A DNA stretch of 64,000 nucleotides from Chamaesiphon minutus PCC 6605 (GCF_000317145.1 NC_019697.1:5406886-5470885), one strand, 5' to 3'. Counted from the stretch's first letter, positions 25,973-35,286 are shown. The notes: a model not told the origin generated them from the letters alone. Numbers and translations: made by a program.

Positions 25973-28519
25973 ATGCAACTGCGCGCAGTATTGATGGCTG
26001 GAGGTTCGGGGACGCGGTTGCGACCTTTGACCTGCGAACTACCCAAGCCGATGGTACCAGCGATCGATCGACCGATCGCCGAGCATATAATTAATTTGCT
26101 CAAACGCCATCACATTAACGAAATTATTATTACCTTGCATTATCTGCCGGAGGTAATTCAGAATTATTTTGGCGATGGTAGCGATTTTGGGGTCAAGATC
26201 CACTATGCGATCGAAGCAGAACGCGCATTGGGGACGGCTGGCTGCGTCAAGAATGTGGAAGAAATTCTAGGCGGGACATTTCTGGTTATTAGTGGCGATA
26301 GTCTCACCGATATCGATCTGACAAGTGCGATCGAATTTCACCGCAAAAAAGGTGCCAAAGCGACGATTATTCTCACGCAAATTCCTTATCCAGTCGATTT
26401 TGGGGTAGTAATTATTGACGAAGAGCAGCGGATTCGTCGCTTTTTAGAAAAGCCGTCGGCGAGTGAAGTCTTTTCGGATGCCGTGAATACGGGTATTTAT
26501 ATCCTCGAACCCGAAGTGCTCGACTATCTCCATCCCGATACCGAAGCTGACTTTTCGCAAGATTTATTTCCACAACTGTTGGCTCATGATATAGCCATGT
26601 ATGGATATGTCGCCACAGGATACTGGTGCGATATCGGTCAACTCGATACCTATCGCGAGGCGCAATACGACGCCTTGCGGGGCAAAGTCAAGCTCGATTG
26701 GCCGTTTCCCGAAACCAGTCCAGGGATTTGGATCGGGGCGAATACTTATATCGATCCGACCGCTCAAATCGAGGCTCCAGCAGTCATTGGAGCCAATTGC
26801 AAAATCGGCGCGCGGGTGAAAATTTCTGCCGAGACGATCGTCGGCGATAATGTAGCGATCGGGCGTGGTGCCAATCTCAAACGTCCGATCGTCGGGAATG
26901 GCTCCATCATCGGCGAGGATGCCCAGCTTCGGGCTTGCGTGCTGGCGCGAGGGGTCAGAGTCGGTCGCGGTGCCCAAGTCCTAGAAGGGGCAGTTTTGGG
27001 CGCACTATCCAATGTAGGAGAAGAAGCACAAATCAACCCGAATGTGAGAGTATGGCCGAATAAAGAAATCGAACCTTTAGCTGTGCTCAATCTCAATCTG
27101 ATCTGGGGTCAAATCGCCCATCGGAACCTCTTCGCCCAACGGGGCGTTCAGGGATTGGCTAATATCGATATTACGCCAGAATTTGCTGTCAAGTTAGGTG
27201 CTGCTTATGGCTCTACGCTCAAACCCGGAACGCAGGTAACCGTCTCTCGCGATCAACGCAATGTCTCGCGGATGGTATCGCGATCGCTAATTGCCGGATT
27301 GATGTCTGTCGGCATTAACGTTCAAGATCTCGAAGCTACCGCCATCCCCGTCGCGCGGAAGATTATCTATTCTTTACGCCAACGCCAAGATGAAGTTACC
27401 GTAGTTGGTGGGATTCACGTCCGGCTACATCCCGATCGGATGGATTCGATCTTAATCGAATTCTTTGACGATCGCGGCATCAATATTTCTACCATTCAAG
27501 AGAAAAAAATCGAATCGGCTTATTTTAAAGAAGATCTCCGCCGCGCCCGAATTCCCGAAATCGGCGACGTCAATCGCTTTTCGCAAGGGATGGAAATCTA
27601 TAAATCCGCCTTCCAAAAACAACTCAATATCGATGCCATCCGTCATGCGAGTACCAAAGTAGTCGTCGATTACGTCTATGCCGTTTCCGGTGCGATTCTC
27701 CCCCTGCTCTTATCCAAATTTGGCTGCGATGCGGTAGTACTCAACGCCAGCCTCAACCAGATGTCCCTCACCGCCAACGAGCGCGAAGCACTCTTAAACC
27801 AGCTCGGACATGTCGTCGTCGCCCTCAAAGGCTCCTTCGGCGTCCAAGTCTCCGCACATGGCGAACAACTGATCCTCGTGGACGAGGAAGGCGTGCCAAT
27901 TCGCGGCGACATGTTAACAGCCCTAATGGTCCAAATCGTCCTCACAGCCTATCCTGGCGGTACTGTCGTCGTCCCCGTCCAAGTATCTAGCGCGATCGAA
28001 CAAATCGTCCGCCGTCATGGGGGCAAAGTCAAGCGTACCAAAGCCAGTCCCACTGCCCTGATGGAAGCCTGTCAACAGTTGCCAAATGTCGTTCTCGGTG
28101 GGAGCGGCGAAATGGGCTTTATCTTCCCCGAATTTCATCCCGGCTTCGATGCGATGTTCTGTATCGCCAAACTGATCGAAATGCTCACCCGCCAAGATCG
28201 ATCTTTGAGTAGTATTCGCGCCGAATTGCCTCGTGTCTTCTATCGCAGTCACTCGATTCGCTGTCCCTGGACGGCTAAAGGCGGCTTAATGCGGCACATT
28301 CTCGAAACCCATCAACCCGAATATTTAGATACCGAAGATGGTGTCAAAATCGTGAACTATCAAGACGATCGCTGGATCTTAATTTTGCCTGATGCTGGCG
28401 AACCTTTGGTACATATTTATGTCAACGGAAACGATCGCAACTGGGTCGATGAAACCATGCGCGAATACCGTCAACAAGTTCAAGATTTTATCGAACAATA
28501 TCGCCAGACTAGCGATTAG
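25973..28519 (+). CDS. Sugar-1-phosphate nucleotidyltransferase fused to a degenerate phosphomannomutase domain
   Basis: 848 residues. Residues 1-230 are a nucleotidyltransferase (LMAGGSGTRLRPLT at 7-20, then FLVISGDSLTDIDL), of the mannose-1-phosphate guanylyl/glucose-1-phosphate type. About 250-370 are hexapeptide repeats forming a left-handed beta-helix (for example IGANCKIGARVKI). About 380-840 have the phosphohexomutase fold, but its phosphoserine loop TASHNP is replaced by GGIHVRLHP (about 479-487) and the DGDGDR metal loop by VQVSAHGEQL (about 624-633). The mutase is therefore probably inactive and may be regulatory. Such long fusions are known in cyanobacteria; the sugar nucleotide made is not certain. 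Confidence 0.85.
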   Translation: MQLRAVLMAGGSGTRLRPLTCELPKPMVPAIDRPIAEHIINLLKRHHINEIIITLHYLPEVIQNYFGDGSDFGVKIHYAIEAERALGTAGCVKNVEEILGGTFLVISGDSLTDIDLTSAIEFHRKKGAKATIILTQIPYPVDFGVVIIDEEQRIRRFLEKPSASEVFSDAVNTGIYILEPEVLDYLHPDTEADFSQDLFPQLLAHDIAMYGYVATGYWCDIGQLDTYREAQYDALRGKVKLDWPFPETSPGIWIGANTYIDPTAQIEAPAVIGANCKIGARVKISAETIVGDNVAIGRGANLKRPIVGNGSIIGEDAQLRACVLARGVRVGRGAQVLEGAVLGALSNVGEEAQINPNVRVWPNKEIEPLAVLNLNLIWGQIAHRNLFAQRGVQGLANIDITPEFAVKLGAAYGSTLKPGTQVTVSRDQRNVSRMVSRSLIAGLMSVGINVQDLEATAIPVARKIIYSLRQRQDEVTVVGGIHVRLHPDRMDSILIEFFDDRGINISTIQEKKIESAYFKEDLRRARIPEIGDVNRFSQGMEIYKSAFQKQLNIDAIRHASTKVVVDYVYAVSGAILPLLLSKFGCDAVVLNASLNQMSLTANEREALLNQLGHVVVALKGSFGVQVSAHGEQLILVDEEGVPIRGDMLTALMVQIVLTAYPGGTVVVPVQVSSAIEQIVRRHGGKVKRTKASPTALMEACQQLPNVVLGGSGEMGFIFPEFHPGFDAMFCIAKLIEMLTRQDRSLSSIRAELPRVFYRSHSIRCPWTAKGGLMRHILETHQPEYLDTEDGVKIVNYQDDRWILILPDAGEPLVHIYVNGNDRNWVDETMREYRQQVQDFIEQYRQTSD

Positions 28520-28615
28520 TTTAGTCGATCTATTCTGTTAAAATATCGTATACGGGTTATAGGCTGTAGGAACTAGATACATGTCGATATCTATTTTATA
28601 AATAATTGCACCTAC

Positions 28616-30271
28616 TTACTTAGAAGCGATCGGCATTCGCCAGCCAGTACCGAAGGCTCGATCGGTTATTTTCAATCCTGGAGGAGCTTGACGGCGTTTG
28701 AATTCGGCAATTTTTACCAGCCTAATTATTTTAGTGACTACTTGCGAATCGTAACCACGATCGATAATTTGTTGCGCCGATTGATGTTCGCAGACGATCG
28801 CGTCTAAAATAGCATCTAAGATTTCATAAGGTGGTAGTGAATCTTGGTCTACTTGTCCTGGTTTGAGTTCGGCACTGGGGGGTTTAGTAATAATATTAAT
28901 CGGGATGATTTCTCGCTCTCGATTCAACCATTTACAGATCGAAAATACCCGCATCTTGGGTACGTCGGCGATAACGGCTAAACCACCATTCATATCGCCA
29001 TAAAGCGTACAATAACCGACAGCCATCTCGGATTTATTACCAGTTGAAAGTAGTAAATATCCAAACTTATTGGACATGGACATTAGTAATGTGCCGCGAA
29101 TTCGCGACTGGATATTCTCTTCGGCGAGTCCAAATTCTGTCCCTTTAAATTGTGATTCTAAAGTTCGATCGAATCCCTGCATTAAGTCGCCGATGGGGAT
29201 AGTCTCCGTCTTAATGCCTAAATTAGCCGCCAAGGCAAGTGCATCGGTGACTGAGTGTGACGAGCTATAAGTTGAAGGCATCAGCACGCCTAAGACATTA
29301 TCGGCTCCTAGAGCTTCAGCAGCAATTGCAGCGACTAGTGCCGAATCGATACCGCCGCTCAATCCCAAAATCGCTTTTTGAAAACCACATTTGTGAATAT
29401 AGTCGCGAACGCCTAATACTAATGCTTGCCAAATTTCAGCATCAGTACAATCTGGTTGGGGTTGAATTTTAGCTGTTTTTAAATCTTGTTTAGATTTATC
29501 GAATTCAACGATAATTAAGTCTCGATTGAATGATTTACCCTGACAGACTAATTCGCCCGATCGATCGAATCCCAAGCTACAACCGTCAAAGATCAGATCG
29601 TCATTTGCACCAATTTGATTGACATATAATACCGCTCGATCGTATTTAACCGCTGCATGTTTGAGCATTGCCGATCGAATTTTCTGTTTGCCGACACTAT
29701 ATGGTGATGCCGATAGATTGATCGATAGATCGATATCAAGTTTTGCTAATTCCGCGATCGGGTTGACTAAATAAGTACGTTTGCCCCAAAAATCTTCATC
29801 ATTCCACAGGTCTTCACAAACTGTTACGCCAATCTTAATTCCATCTAGAATGAAGTAATTTGCCTCACTACCAGGCGCGAAATAACGATTTTCATCAAAG
29901 ACATCATAAGTCGGTAACAGTCGCTTGTGGAAGATATGTTGGACTTTACCAGCAGCTAAGATTGCAATGCTATTAAATAGGGGTTTGCTACCTGTTGTAA
30001 TAGCATCGGGATTGGCGGTAGCTAGTCCGATCGATACATATAAATCTGGCGGCAAATCGTGGGCGAGTTGTTGCAATTCTCGCTCCATTTCGGCAATGAA
30101 ATTAGCATTTAGTAATAAATCTCTAGGTGGATAACCACACAGCGATAGTTCGGGGGTGAGTAAAAGATTTACGCCTTGGGTAGCTACTTGCTGGGCAGTT
30201 TTTAAAATCTGTTGGGCGTTATTTTTTAAGTCACCAATGGTAGGATTGAGTTGGGCTAGGGCTATTTTCAT
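28616..30271 (-). CDS. nadE: Glutamine-dependent NAD+ synthetase
   Basis: 551 residues: an N-terminal nitrilase-type glutaminase and a C-terminal NAD synthase. It turns deamido-NAD into NAD+ with glutamine as the ammonia source. The Glu-Lys-Cys triad is present (TPELSLCGYP with Glu41; Lys in FHKRLLPTYDVFDENRYF; Cys in TVCEDLWNDEDFW), and the PP-loop LSGGIDSALVAA is near residue 300. It belongs to the minus-strand NAD cluster with nrtR, nadD and pncB, but the Imm1-like gene separates it from nrtR. Confidence 0.96.
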   Translation of the reverse strand: MKIALAQLNPTIGDLKNNAQQILKTAQQVATQGVNLLLTPELSLCGYPPRDLLLNANFIAEMERELQQLAHDLPPDLYVSIGLATANPDAITTGSKPLFNSIAILAAGKVQHIFHKRLLPTYDVFDENRYFAPGSEANYFILDGIKIGVTVCEDLWNDEDFWGKRTYLVNPIAELAKLDIDLSINLSASPYSVGKQKIRSAMLKHAAVKYDRAVLYVNQIGANDDLIFDGCSLGFDRSGELVCQGKSFNRDLIIVEFDKSKQDLKTAKIQPQPDCTDAEIWQALVLGVRDYIHKCGFQKAILGLSGGIDSALVAAIAAEALGADNVLGVLMPSTYSSSHSVTDALALAANLGIKTETIPIGDLMQGFDRTLESQFKGTEFGLAEENIQSRIRGTLLMSMSNKFGYLLLSTGNKSEMAVGYCTLYGDMNGGLAVIADVPKMRVFSICKWLNREREIIPINIITKPPSAELKPGQVDQDSLPPYEILDAILDAIVCEHQSAQQIIDRGYDSQVVTKIIRLVKIAEFKRRQAPPGLKITDRAFGTGWRMPIASK

Positions 30272-30328
30272 GATATTTATTTTTTTAACCGCAGAGACGC
30301 AGAGGACGCAGAGATAGTAACATTTTTA

Positions 30329-30400
30329 GATCTGTAGGGGCGGGTTTATGCAATTAATAAAGTTTGCACAAGAGATGTCAAACAAACCCGCCCAACCTAC
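30329..30400. repeat. Left copy of an inverted repeat flanking the Imm1-like gene
   Basis: GATCTGTAGGGGCGGGTTTA at 30329-30348 and a complementary-type 3' end AAACAAACCCGCCCAACCTA (30380-30399). An oppositely oriented copy ends at 31004. A related unit lies inside the MITE at 7669-7735. Confidence 0.75.
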
Positions 30401-30478
30401 CTAATCGCTAAATCGATCGACATAAATATAGTAATTTTCATCAAGATGTAGCTGCTGGGCAATGCCTACCCTACATTA

Positions 30479-30901
30479 CTACTGGTAAATATCATCCATG
30501 TACTCATTTGATTCCTCTGACCATGATAAATCTGGATGCAATCTATGATTTTTGTAAAAAAACTTAATTGCTTCTATCATTCTTTCTTCACTCACGAAAT
30601 TGTGATGATAGCATTTTATGTCAGCACCTCCTAAAAATACTTCTACTATAAAATCTTCTTCTTTATCTTCCGTTAACACATAGAAATTAAAGCTGTCTGC
30701 ATCAGAGCCATAAACATTGAATCCATATTCTTTAGTGTAAAAAATATCTAAAAAACAATTGTTTTTCGATCGAGTATCTTCCAGATGGAGATTAGGATCG
30801 AAATCATTCTTAAAATCATCACTTTTAAGTAATGTAATCATTCCATCTAAATCTATATCAATTAGTTTTGCATCGTTGAATCTTATATCGTCGATTGACA
30901 T
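30479..30901 (-). CDS. Imm1-like immunity protein candidate
   Basis: 140 residues, acidic, AT-rich in codon use compared with its neighbours. The C-terminus FVSEERMIEAIKFFYKNHRL followed by HPDLSW resembles the end of Imm1-family proteins, which neutralise polymorphic toxins of contact-dependent systems. The rest (FYTKEYGFNVYGSDADSFNF, VEVFLGGADIKCYHHN) is only loosely similar. No toxin gene is adjacent. It lies between two inverted repeats (30329-30400 and 30932-31004) inside the NAD gene cluster, so it looks like a later arrival. The identification is tentative. Confidence 0.5.
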   Translation of the reverse strand: MSIDDIRFNDAKLIDIDLDGMITLLKSDDFKNDFDPNLHLEDTRSKNNCFLDIFYTKEYGFNVYGSDADSFNFYVLTEDKEEDFIVEVFLGGADIKCYHHNFVSEERMIEAIKFFYKNHRLHPDLSWSEESNEYMDDIYQ

Positions 30902-30931
30902 TACTCTTGCCTCTTGTTGATGATTAGATTA

Positions 30932-31004
30932 AGGAGGGCAGGTTTTGTTTAGAGATTATTAGTAGGTGTCGAAGTTTATTTGCATAAACCTGCCCCTACA
31001 GATC
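30932..31004. repeat. Right copy of the inverted repeat flanking the Imm1-like gene
   Basis: The sequence read on the minus strand starts GATCTGTAGGGGCAGGTTTA (31004 back to 30985), matching the left copy with one difference, and its other end is AAACAAAACCTGCCCTCC. It is the inverted partner of 30329-30400. Confidence 0.75.
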
Positions 31005-31010
31005 CTTATG

Positions 31011-31745
31011 CTATACAAACAATAACGGTTTATCTTTTAACGGTGCAAATGCAACCGGATCGAAGCGATATAAACTAGCGGGACGACCGCTACCGCGAGA
31101 GGATTTAATACCTGTATCTTCGAGAAATTTTAGCTTGATCAACCGATTGCGGAAGTTAGAATAATCGGAGAAATTTTCGCCCAGAACTGTGGTATATAAT
31201 TGATAAATATCGCTGAGTGTGAATAATTCTGGTAATACATCAAATGCGATCGGACTATACTCTAACTTATTTCTCAATCGTTGATGTCCGTATTCGATAA
31301 TTTGGCGATGATCGAAGGCAAGATCGGGTAATTTATCGATCGGATACCAAGCAATTCCCCCGACGCCTGTGGCGATTAGTTCGGCGGCTTCGTATCTAAC
31401 TAAGGCAAAATAACTGACAGATAAATATCGCACATCATAACGATCGGCTGCTTCACGCGGGTCGCGTCCGGGGCCGCCAAAGGTGTATAATTGTTCGAGA
31501 TATAAGTTATCAACTTTGATTTTTTCGGCTAAGATTCGATCGGCAGCAATTTCTAAGGTTTCGCCATTTCTTACTAGCGTACCTGGCAAGCACCAATAGC
31601 CTAAATAGGGTTCTTCATGGCGCATGACTAATAAAATTAACAAGCGATTTTGTTGAGTATCGATCGAGAAAATGGCATTATCTACACCGACTTTAAAATC
31701 AGCAAGTGTCTGTTTATTTGAGTTTCGCTCTGTCACGGGAGTCAT
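31011..31745 (-). CDS. nrtR: NrtR-type Nudix-related regulator of NAD metabolism
   Basis: 244 residues: an N-terminal Nudix fold (about 15-150) and a C-terminal winged helix (about 165-240, ending GSGRPASLYRFD). NrtR proteins are repressors that sense ADP-ribose-type ligands. The Nudix box is degraded: NGETLEIAADRILAEKIKV has lost the catalytic REXXEE, as in many regulators, so hydrolysis is unlikely. It overlaps nadD by 32 bp, and pncB is upstream. A palindrome before pncB (35287-35307) is the candidate operator. A catalytic ADP-ribose pyrophosphatase is the alternative, less fitting because of the box. Confidence 0.82.
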   Translation of the reverse strand: MTPVTERNSNKQTLADFKVGVDNAIFSIDTQQNRLLILLVMRHEEPYLGYWCLPGTLVRNGETLEIAADRILAEKIKVDNLYLEQLYTFGGPGRDPREAADRYDVRYLSVSYFALVRYEAAELIATGVGGIAWYPIDKLPDLAFDHRQIIEYGHQRLRNKLEYSPIAFDVLPELFTLSDIYQLYTTVLGENFSDYSNFRNRLIKLKFLEDTGIKSSRGSGRPASLYRFDPVAFAPLKDKPLLFV

Positions 31746-32316
31746 CGATTAGAGAATATAAGTGATGTTGCTGGATATAGGTAGCTACTTGTGTCGATAC
31801 GCCTTGGGTAGTATGGTTATTGCGAATTGTGGATGAGGAAATAATCGGTGTAGCTAAAGGTGCAATTTCTATTCTCGCGCCTAGTTCTACGAGTTTTTGC
31901 AGGTCGTTTTTTTCGATGTTACTCCCAATCCTGGGTACGATTAAGAGCTTGACTTGAGTTAGCAGTTCGCTAGCTTGATACCACCGTGGTAATTGAGGAA
32001 TTAAGTCGGCACCAACTGTCAAAATAAATTCCGCGCCTACCCAAATCTGTTGAGCGATAATCAGACTTTCGATCGTCCGTTTGCTACTTAACTTGCGATA
32101 CACTCGAACGTGTTGGCTTAATGGTGGCTCGATCTCTTTAATTAATAACTCTAGCATCTGCGATCGCTGTTCTAGAGTCGCGCCATGTGCTTTAAATGGA
32201 TTATCTGCTGCCCAAATTGCAACTCGATCGAATTGTTGCAATGCCAACCATCGAATGATATCTTGATGTGCGATCGTCGGTGGATCGGCACTAGTTCCAA
32301 ATAGGGCGACTTTCAT
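31714..32316 (-). CDS. nadD: Nicotinate-nucleotide adenylyltransferase
   Basis: 200 residues. NadD adenylates nicotinate mononucleotide to deamido-NAD, feeding NadE. The N-terminal nucleotidyl-transfer motif is FGTSADPPTIAHQDI (T/HxxH variant usual in cyanobacteria), and ISSSTIRNN near residue 165 is the second ATP motif. Its 3' end overlaps nrtR. pncB, the source of its salvage substrate, was upstream and is now broken by an IS. Confidence 0.88.
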   Translation of the reverse strand: MKVALFGTSADPPTIAHQDIIRWLALQQFDRVAIWAADNPFKAHGATLEQRSQMLELLIKEIEPPLSQHVRVYRKLSSKRTIESLIIAQQIWVGAEFILTVGADLIPQLPRWYQASELLTQVKLLIVPRIGSNIEKNDLQKLVELGARIEIAPLATPIISSSTIRNNHTTQGVSTQVATYIQQHHLYSLIDDSRDRAKLK

Positions 32317-32320
32317 CTAG

Positions 32321-32373
32321 TTAGGGGATAGTGGATAGGGGATAGGGGATAGGGATTAGGCTTTAGATTGTAG
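32321..32373. repeat. Heptamer array (GGGGATA / GGATAGG)
   Basis: About six copies of a 7-mer, GGGGATA-like, between nadD and the 3' end of pncB, followed by TTAGGCTTTAG and a GTGTGTTAT...ATAACGCAC hairpin (about 32372-32402). No gene here. Confidence 0.7.
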
Positions 32374-32437
32374 GGTGTGTTATCGCGATAGCATAACGCA
32401 CCAAGTTAAGATAATGTACCGAAGTCGATCGACTATT

Positions 32438-33179
32438 TTAATTGGGATTCATCAAACCTTGAGTTACTTTTGCTAAAATTGGTGAAATTTTAACTGGTGT
32501 AGTGCCTGCATAATTAATATCTCTAATTTCGCTCGGTAAACTAGCAACACTTCGATCGGTGCGCTCTCTAATTACTAGCAGCGGATCGTCGGATTGAAGG
32601 CGTTCTCCCTCGCTCATCACTAGTTGTAATAGTCCAGTTCCTTCATTAGCTAAACCCAATATATCTTCAGAAAACTGTCCGCCCCGAACTTGACGGAAAA
32701 TCTGTTTTCTACCTGGATAGGTCATTTTTTCGGGAGACTTTTTCATCGTAGGCAGATTGTCGATCTCTACTAGTTTGTAAACTCCGTTGACGGGACTACC
32801 CGTGACTAATTTAGTTCCCAAGCCATAACCGGAAATCGGGGCATTTGCCGATCGCAATTTGGCGATTTCCCATTCATCTAAATCGCCGCTGGCAAAAATT
32901 TCGACATTTGGTAAAATAGAATTAACTTGTTTAGATAACGCAATCAAATCTCCAGAGTCTAAGCGAATTCCCGATAGCTCGATTTCTCCTGCTGCTGCTT
33001 GTTTTGCTAAACCTGTCGCTGCGACGATCGGATCGTAAGTATCGATCAGTATTGGTGCGCCAGGAAAATATCGATCGAAAGCTGTGAATGCCGCCTGCTC
33101 GCTGCCTTCGAGTGCTCCGATTGCCATGACTAATGAATGCGCCATCGTGCCGCTAGGTTTATAGCCTAATTGTAGAGCA
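32438..33179 (-). pseudogene. pncB: Nicotinate phosphoribosyltransferase, C-terminal part (IS-disrupted)
   Basis: Downstream half of pncB. It contains ALQLGYKPSGTMAHSLVMAI, the RLDSGDLIALSKQVN motif and ASGDLDEWEI, all typical of the enzyme that converts nicotinate to nicotinate mononucleotide in NAD salvage. The frame continues upstream to 33337 only because it reads into the IS. If the IS (33180-34620) and one 6-bp repeat are removed, the two halves join in frame to 457 codons. The insertion is at a leucine codon in VLAALQLG. Without repair this enzyme is lost. Confidence 0.93.
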
Positions 33180-34620
33180 CAATAGTCCGGACACCTTTTG
33201 AAAAGAAAAATGATCGATCGATCCAAAAAAAGCAATTCATCGCTTAAAGTACAAGTAGAACCCAAGTACCAGATGAATTGCCCTATGGATATTGTACAGA
33301 ACCTACTTGCCAAAGTGGGTAATTTAGCAAACCGCAACGCCAGTTCTTAGCCAGTATATTTGTGACGTTGTTTGTGGTATGCGGCAAGGCAAACTTTACT
33401 AATCTCAGTCGTTATGGGCAGTATAGCGAACGAACATACCGTCGTCAGTACAAAAAAACATTCGATTTCATTCCCTTCCACGCGCAGACAATTGCAGCAG
33501 CAATTGAACCAAATCGAGAGCAGATCGCAGCGATTGATTGCTCATTTATCAGCAAGAGTGGAAAACAGACATGGGGAGTAGATAATTTCTATAACGGTAG
33601 TATCAGCAAGTCTCAAAAAGGGTTAGAAATTTCGGTGATTGCAGTGGTGGATGTATTAGCCCATCAAGGTTACACTCTCTCAGTACAACAAACTGCAAAA
33701 ACCGAGCGTCAACCCATCCCCGACGCGAAACCAACGGCGAAGAAGAAGCGTAAATCGAAGTCGAAATCGAAGTCGAAATCGAAGTCGAAATCTAAATCTA
33801 AATCGAAAGCGAAAACAGAACCAGTGATTTCTGAGCGAGTCAAAGGCTATCTGAAACAACTGAAAATAGCTCGCTCCCATTTGCCTGCGGTAGTAAAATA
33901 TTTAACCGCAGACAGCTTTTACAGTAAGAAATCTGTTGTTGATGGGGTGATTGAGCTAGACCTTCATTTGATTAGCAAATTGCGGATTGATGCGGATCTA
34001 CGATACTGCTACACTGGCAAGCAAAAGCCCAAAGGTGCGCCGCGTAAGTATGATGGCAAGGTGAATTTGAGTGATTTGTCCCGACTGGAATTCGGTGGTG
34101 AGTTAGCTAATGGCACTAAATTGTATAGCCAAGTGGTTTGGCATGTTTCACTTAAACGTAAAATTCGCATCGTTTACTTGGTTGACCAACGTCATCCCGA
34201 GAAGCAGCGAGTAGCTTTGCTCTTTTCTACCGACACGATGATTAATCCCATCAGTCTGTACGAGTACTACAAATCTCGGTTTCAAATCGAATTCATCTTT
34301 CGTGATGCCAAACAATTTACTGGGCTTTGCGACTGTCAATCCCGCCACCAACAATCCCTGGATTTTCATTTCAATGCATCCTTGGCAGCTCTCAATATTG
34401 CCAAGCTTGAACAGCAAAAAACTCAGTCGGATACTGGGGAAGATTCACAGCCGCAATCTTTTTCAATGGCAACTTACAAGCGGCTAGCTCTCAATGGACA
34501 TCTACTTGAGCGGTTTATTTCCATGTTAGAACTTGACCCGACTTTGATTAAATCCCATCCTAACTACGATAGTCTTCTCCACTATGGCTCTCTAGCTCCA
34601 TAAATCTGTCCGGACTATTG
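33180..34620 (+). mobile_element. IS4-family insertion sequence inside pncB
   Basis: 1,441 bp with perfect 14-bp terminal inverted repeats CAATAGTCCGGACA and TGTCCGGACTATTG, and a 6-bp target duplication AGAGCA at 33174-33179 and 34621-34626. It carries one transposase gene on the strand opposite to pncB. The clean duplication and exact restoration of pncB show a recent insertion. Confidence 0.95.
33362..34603 (+). CDS. IS4-family DDE transposase (N-terminus frameshifted)
   Basis: 413 residues from the first in-frame start, a GTG. DDE residues are suggested by IAAIDCSFISKSGKQTWG (about 57-74) and YLTADSFYSKK (about 180), and the YREK signature YKSRFQIEFIFRDAK (about 300) is exact. The family N-terminus (from ATG 33273 or 33285: MDIVQNLLAKVGNLA) is in another frame that stops at 33350; restoring one A near 33329 would join them. 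A lysine-serine tract of nine KS units (about 33745-33812) is encoded by a 6-bp repeat. The enzyme may therefore be inactive or start late. Confidence 0.85.
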   Translation: MTLFVVCGKANFTNLSRYGQYSERTYRRQYKKTFDFIPFHAQTIAAAIEPNREQIAAIDCSFISKSGKQTWGVDNFYNGSISKSQKGLEISVIAVVDVLAHQGYTLSVQQTAKTERQPIPDAKPTAKKKRKSKSKSKSKSKSKSKSKSKAKTEPVISERVKGYLKQLKIARSHLPAVVKYLTADSFYSKKSVVDGVIELDLHLISKLRIDADLRYCYTGKQKPKGAPRKYDGKVNLSDLSRLEFGGELANGTKLYSQVVWHVSLKRKIRIVYLVDQRHPEKQRVALLFSTDTMINPISLYEYYKSRFQIEFIFRDAKQFTGLCDCQSRHQQSLDFHFNASLAALNIAKLEQQKTQSDTGEDSQPQSFSMATYKRLALNGHLLERFISMLELDPTLIKSHPNYDSLLHYGSLAP

Positions 34621-34626
34621 AGAGCA

Positions 34627-35258
34627 GCTAAGACGTTGGAACTAGTATCTAATCCACCCGCAATTGCCGCCCGCGCCGCCCAAATTGCCGCTTGCGGACT
34701 AAAGGCGCGCCGAGTGCCAAATTCGAGCAAGGTAGCATCTGCACCTGCGATATCGCGGATTCTAGCGGCTCTGGTAGCAACGAGGGTTTGGTAATTGATG
34801 GTATTGAGCAGGTAAGTCTCGACGATCTGTGCTTGCCATAGTGGAGCTTCAATCCGCAGGATCGGCTCGTTAGCAAAGACGGCTGTACCTTCGGGGACCG
34901 CCCACACATCGCCAGTAAATTTGGCGGTGGCGAGTAGTTCCCAAAATCTGTCGGGGGCGTTTTTAAAAACCCCTGTGGCTTGAAGTGCGGCGATGTGAGC
35001 CGAGCTAAACTGCAAGCTTTCGAGATATTCTAAGGCTTGAGCTAAGCCCATGGCGATGAGATAGCCAAAGCCTTTTGGTAATTTTCGCACAAACAACTCG
35101 AAACTAGCTGCCGATCGGTCGATCGATTCACCGACATAACATGCTGTCATCGTGAGTTGATATAGGTCTGTTAACAAGCCACAATCCCCTATAGACAAGG
35201 ATGATATCGACTGTGGCAGCACTCGATCGCATGCGGTCTGTGCGGTTGCTAGATTCAT
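34627..35258 (-). pseudogene. pncB: Nicotinate phosphoribosyltransferase, N-terminal part (IS-disrupted)
   Basis: Upstream half of pncB, about 211 intact codons. It shows LLTDLYQLTMTACYV (about 28-42), the family start, and ETYLLNTINYQTLVATRAAR and LLEFGTRRAFSP. After the insertion point the reading frame runs 19 codons into the IS end and stops. The ATG at 35258 lies 29 bp after a perfect palindrome, the candidate NrtR operator. This gene is first in pncB-nadD-nrtR, so the insertion may also be polar on the next genes. Confidence 0.93.
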
Positions 35259-35286
35259 TGACTTTATTAAAAATATCTTTAATACA

